NCBI RefSeq assembly: GCF_000722635.1
Contig: NZ_JOKH01000001.1
Location: 634,019 to 686,170, forward strand
Reading direction: 5' to 3'
DNA: 52,152 bases
Source of the DNA: Endozoicomonas numazuensis
GTDB lineage: Bacteria; Pseudomonadota; Gammaproteobacteria; Pseudomonadales; Endozoicomonadaceae
Positions 47,061 through 52,152 of the stretch are shown here, piece after piece; positions within the stretch are counted from its first letter, which is position 1, and every line of letters begins with the position of its first letter. The notes under the pieces are model-generated. The model was not told the origin of the DNA and searched no databases. It saw only the letters and a list, made by a program, of their open reading frames with translations. The position numbers and the translations under genes are program-made.

Positions 47061-47648
47061 TCAGACTTCTCCGATAGGCAATACCGTTCTTCCCAGCTGT
47101 TCGTTAATCACTTCTGCCATTGCCAGGTAGATAGCGCTCGCCCCACAAACAATACCTTCCCAGCCTGCAAAATGCCCGATCTCTGTTGAGCCTGTGAAAT
47201 CTCTGGCGGCCAACAGAAAGAAAAGTACGGCCAAAGATAGAAATACAAACTGAAGCACCCGATTGGTTTTCAGAGTGCCAAAGAACATCAGTGCTGTAAA
47301 AACACCCCAGAGCAACAAATACCAACCCATGTAACCTACCGGTGTTGGCTCCCCAATTCCCTGTTCAGGAAAAACAATAAGCAGCACCAGGCTAATCCAA
47401 AACAACCCATAGGAAGTAAAGGCCGTCAGCCCAAAAGTATTCCCCTTCTTGAACTCCAGAATACCGGCTATCACTTGGGCCGCACCACCATATGCAAGCC
47501 CCATTGCAAGAACCATTGCTGCCAGGGGATAAAAACCGGCATTATGAATATTCAATAATACTGTGGTCATACCAAACCCCATCAGCCCCAGAGGAGCGGG
47601 ATTGGCATAAGTGGGTTCAACAACCTTCGCATCAACTTGTGTATTCAT
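47061..47648 (-). CDS. satP: acetate/succinate transporter, GPR1/FUN34/YaaH (SatP) family
   Basis: A 195-residue membrane protein that takes up acetate or succinate with protons. The family signature [18 protein letters not shown] is at residue 17. Six hydrophobic segments follow, including [35 protein letters not shown] and a C-terminal [23 protein letters not shown], also conserved. The start at 47648 gives the usual short cytoplasmic N-terminus; an in-frame start at 47711 would add 21 atypical residues. Confidence 0.9.
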   Translation of the reverse strand: MNTQVDAKVVEPTYANPAPLGLMGFGMTTVLLNIHNAGFYPLAAMVLAMGLAYGGAAQVIAGILEFKKGNTFGLTAFTSYGLFWISLVLLIVFPEQGIGEPTPVGYMGWYLLLWGVFTALMFFGTLKTNRVLQFVFLSLAVLFFLLAARDFTGSTEIGHFAGWEGIVCGASAIYLAMAEVINEQLGRTVLPIGEV

Positions 47649-48310
47649 GTTTTTTGCTACTTCGGATAAATTACAAACAGACCCTCTACAAACTAGCCGT
47701 TTGAACCACACAGCTTGGATAAATTTTGAATAAAGATTCGCTCCAATGAACTCTGATCAGTCATTAGCTATGGTATTACGGAACTTTTTTTTGCTTATTG
47801 ATTTGCGGCCTCAGTTTCATGGCAGTATTTTCTGAAAACCCGACACAGTTTTTATGATGTTATATCTGTTGTGCCCAAAGCAATTTTCCCTTTTGAGATA
47901 AGATCTCTCCGCCATTCAACAATCCTACAGTGACTGATTTCTATAGCTTCTCAGATCACCGAGATTTTAAGCCGTTACATCAGTGCTACTTTCTAGAAAC
48001 AACTTTTCTCTCGAAGAATATATGCTTCAATAAAGAAAACGACGAAAACTGAATATTTTATCAAGGAATGTAGCTTTCATATGAATAACAAAGCAATCCA
48101 AATTTTTGAATCGCCGGGAGGTAAATAGAGGGGGAGCGACCTAATCAGTCTTAATGTCTAGGCCAAACTTTTATCAGGAATGGCATATCTTCTGGCCATT
48201 CTGAAACCAATGCTATGTACAAATAAGCAACAGAATGTGCTACACAACAATTCCCAAAGACTCATCACACAGGCGTTATGCTTTATTAGCTATGTTTTCA
48301 AAAAACCAAT
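47649..48310. other. satP upstream region
   Basis: About 660 bp, AT-rich, between satP and the rRNA terminator. It should include the satP promoter. I see no gene, no tRNA and no clear repeat in it. Confidence 0.4.
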
Positions 48311-48341
48311 AAAAAAACCCCAGCAAGTTTCCTTGCTGGGG
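48311..48341 (-). terminator. rRNA operon terminator
   Basis: Ten-pair GC-rich stem ccccagcaag (48318-48327) with cttgctgggg (48332-48341), followed on the minus strand by seven Ts (As at 48311-48317). It lies 11 bp past the second 5S gene. Confidence 0.93.
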
Positions 48342-48352
48342 TTTTATATTTA

Positions 48353-48472
48353 ATGCCTGACAGTGACCTACTCTCACATGGGGAAGCCCCACACTACCAT
48401 CGGCGATGTATCGTTTCACTTCCGAGTTCGGGATGGGATCGGGTGGTTCCAATACTCTGTGGCTATCAGACA
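48353..48472 (-). rRNA. rrf: 5S ribosomal RNA, distal copy
   Basis: 120 nt. Read on the minus strand it contains the 5S core cccatcccgaactcggaagt and gccgatggtagtgtggggc, with complementary ends tgtctga and tcaggca (one wobble). It differs from the proximal copy at the ends and a few internal positions. Confidence 0.95.
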
Positions 48473-48512
48473 AATTCTGTTTGTTTCAAAGTCTTATCGA
48501 TTGCTTTGAAAC

Positions 48513-48540
48513 AAAAACGCTGGAGCACTTCCAGCGTTTT
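48513..48540 (-). terminator. terminator between the two 5S genes
   Basis: aaaacgctgga (48514-48524) pairs with tccagcgtttt (48530-48540). A second, overlapping stem pairs ttgtttcaaag (48481-48491) with ctttgaaacaa (48504-48514). It lies 9 bp after the proximal 5S, so read-through is needed to reach the distal 5S. Confidence 0.75.
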
Positions 48541-48548
48541 TTAAATTA

Positions 48549-48668
48549 ATGCCTAGCGATGACCTACTCTCACATGGGGAAACCCCACACTACCATCGGC
48601 GATGTATCGTTTCACTACTGAGTTCGGGATGGGATCAGGTGGTTCCAATACTCTATAGTCACCAGGCA
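48549..48668 (-). rRNA. rrf: 5S ribosomal RNA, proximal copy
   Basis: 120 nt. Minus-strand ends tgcctgg and ctaggca pair; the core cccatcccgaactcagtagt and gccgatggtagtgtggggtt are standard gammaproteobacterial 5S. Confidence 0.95.
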
Positions 48669-48883
48669 AAACTGGTTTGAACCGAAGGTTCAAAAGCTGT
48701 AAGGCTTTAAAGCTGTAAGGCTGTAAAGTTCGCTTTGAACTCGATTCTGGAATCCTGTACTTAATCAGCTGTTTTCTTGCTGTACACTCTTTATGTATGG
48801 CTTGTCTTAAAACCTTAAAGCTTTACAGCCTTAAAACTTTAAAACCCGCAGCTTCGCTGCATAAATCGCTTTGGCGTTATATG
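48669..48883 (-). other. 23S-5S spacer
   Basis: About 215 bp. It carries simple direct repeats (variants of aagctgtaaggctttaaa near 48693-48727) and their complement (taaagctttacagccttaaa near 48817-48836), so it can fold into a long stem. No tRNA is present. Confidence 0.55.
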
Positions 48884-51838
<2,955 letters not shown>

Positions 51839-51845
<7 letters not shown>

Positions 51846-52152
51846 ATATAACCCAAAACGATCTAATTGGGCTTCGATTTTTTGGTTTATGCTGCGTTAC
51901 AGTCAGAACTCGGTCAGTCACATACGTGAAGTATGCTCCCTCGGTCGTTCAGCCTGCGCCTTGCCTAAACGCAAAAACTCTTTGCCAAATTCGATGTTTA
52001 AAGTGCTATAAAAATCCTATAACTACCTTTAACGATCTTTATCTGATCCATTCCGAGGAATGTTCAGATCGCCATACACATTAGCAATAACCTTTCGGTT
52101 AGTTACTTGAGAGTGTCTCAGCAAGAATTTCATTAAACGACACATCATTAAT
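51839..52152 (-). other. 16S-23S internal transcribed spacer (partial) and pre-23S processing stem
   Basis: cttgaccatataac at 51839-51852 is the exact complement of gttatatggtcaag at 48876-48889; in the transcript these pair over 14 bases to form the RNase III processing stem of pre-23S. The spacer continues past the window end toward 16S. No tRNA gene is visible in the part present. It includes a small hairpin catac-gtgaa-gtatg near 51922-51936 and another around gatctgaacattcc/ggaatggatcagat near 52040-52071. Confidence 0.8.

Noticed and set aside
51900-51990. Possible tRNA in the 16S-23S spacer.
   Set aside because: Small hairpins are present but no cloverleaf or T-arm consensus could be found.

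Overview
The window reads as a chromosomal segment of a marine, probably host-associated gammaproteobacterium. The mla-ibaG-murA-hisGD block, the yrbG-kdsDC-lptCAB-rpoN-hpf-ptsN-rapZ-npr block and the pmbA/darP pair are typical gammaproteobacterial housekeeping order. The density of insertion sequences, dispersed hairpin repeats, decayed genes and a ubiquitin-specific-protease-like relic points to the Oceanospirillales/Endozoicomonadaceae (Endozoicomonas-like). This assignment is an inference from gene order and content; no database search was made.

Layout. 1-6800 is an accessory zone: an IS200/IS605 element, a small membrane protein, a decayed VOC-family gene split by an IS1380-like element, a small membrane protein, a class I methyltransferase, and a complete 1602-bp IS with 14-bp inverted repeats and a 9-bp target duplication. 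6840-16900 holds mostly minus-strand metabolic genes: a HAD phosphatase, tdh-kbl (threonine catabolism), an internally deleted marC remnant, cysDN (sulfate activation) and a Nif3-like protein, followed by a DegS/AlgW-type periplasmic protease on the plus strand, then a small exported protein and a TVP38/DedA-like membrane protein on the minus strand. A CBS-domain gene at 17057 converges on hisD.

17700-25539, read leftward, is mlaF-E-D-C-B, ibaG, murA, hisG, hisD: outer-membrane lipid asymmetry, peptidoglycan precursor synthesis and histidine synthesis. The hisG-hisD gap is filled exactly by an array of 81-bp tandem repeats. 26018-39169, read rightward, holds the yrbG antiporter, a frameshifted lipin/APP1-like gene, kdsD-kdsC (Kdo precursor), lptC-lptA-lptB (LPS transport), a ubiquitin-specific-protease relic, rpoN, hpf, ptsN, rapZ, ptsO (sigma-54 and the nitrogen PTS) and mgtE. 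An ERIC-type repeat lies between ptsN and rapZ and a small MITE sits at the end of mgtE.

39501-47648 holds a large exported protein of unknown function, pmbA (minus), darP (plus), a glycerophosphodiester phosphodiesterase (minus), an FGGY carbohydrate kinase gene cleanly interrupted by an IS1595-family element, tRNA-His and a SatP/YaaH-type acetate transporter. The right end is the 3' part of an rRNA operon on the minus strand: part of the 16S-23S spacer, 23S rRNA and two consecutive 5S genes, each followed by its own terminator.

The most informative unusual items are the hisG-hisD repeat array, the ERIC-like element with an internal 20-bp duplication, the ubiquitin-protease relic, the lipin-like gene with a frameshift and an altered catalytic motif, the degenerate APS-kinase tail on CysN, and the two IS insertions whose uninterrupted parent genes can be rebuilt base for base. 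No complete new multi-gene system was recognised.
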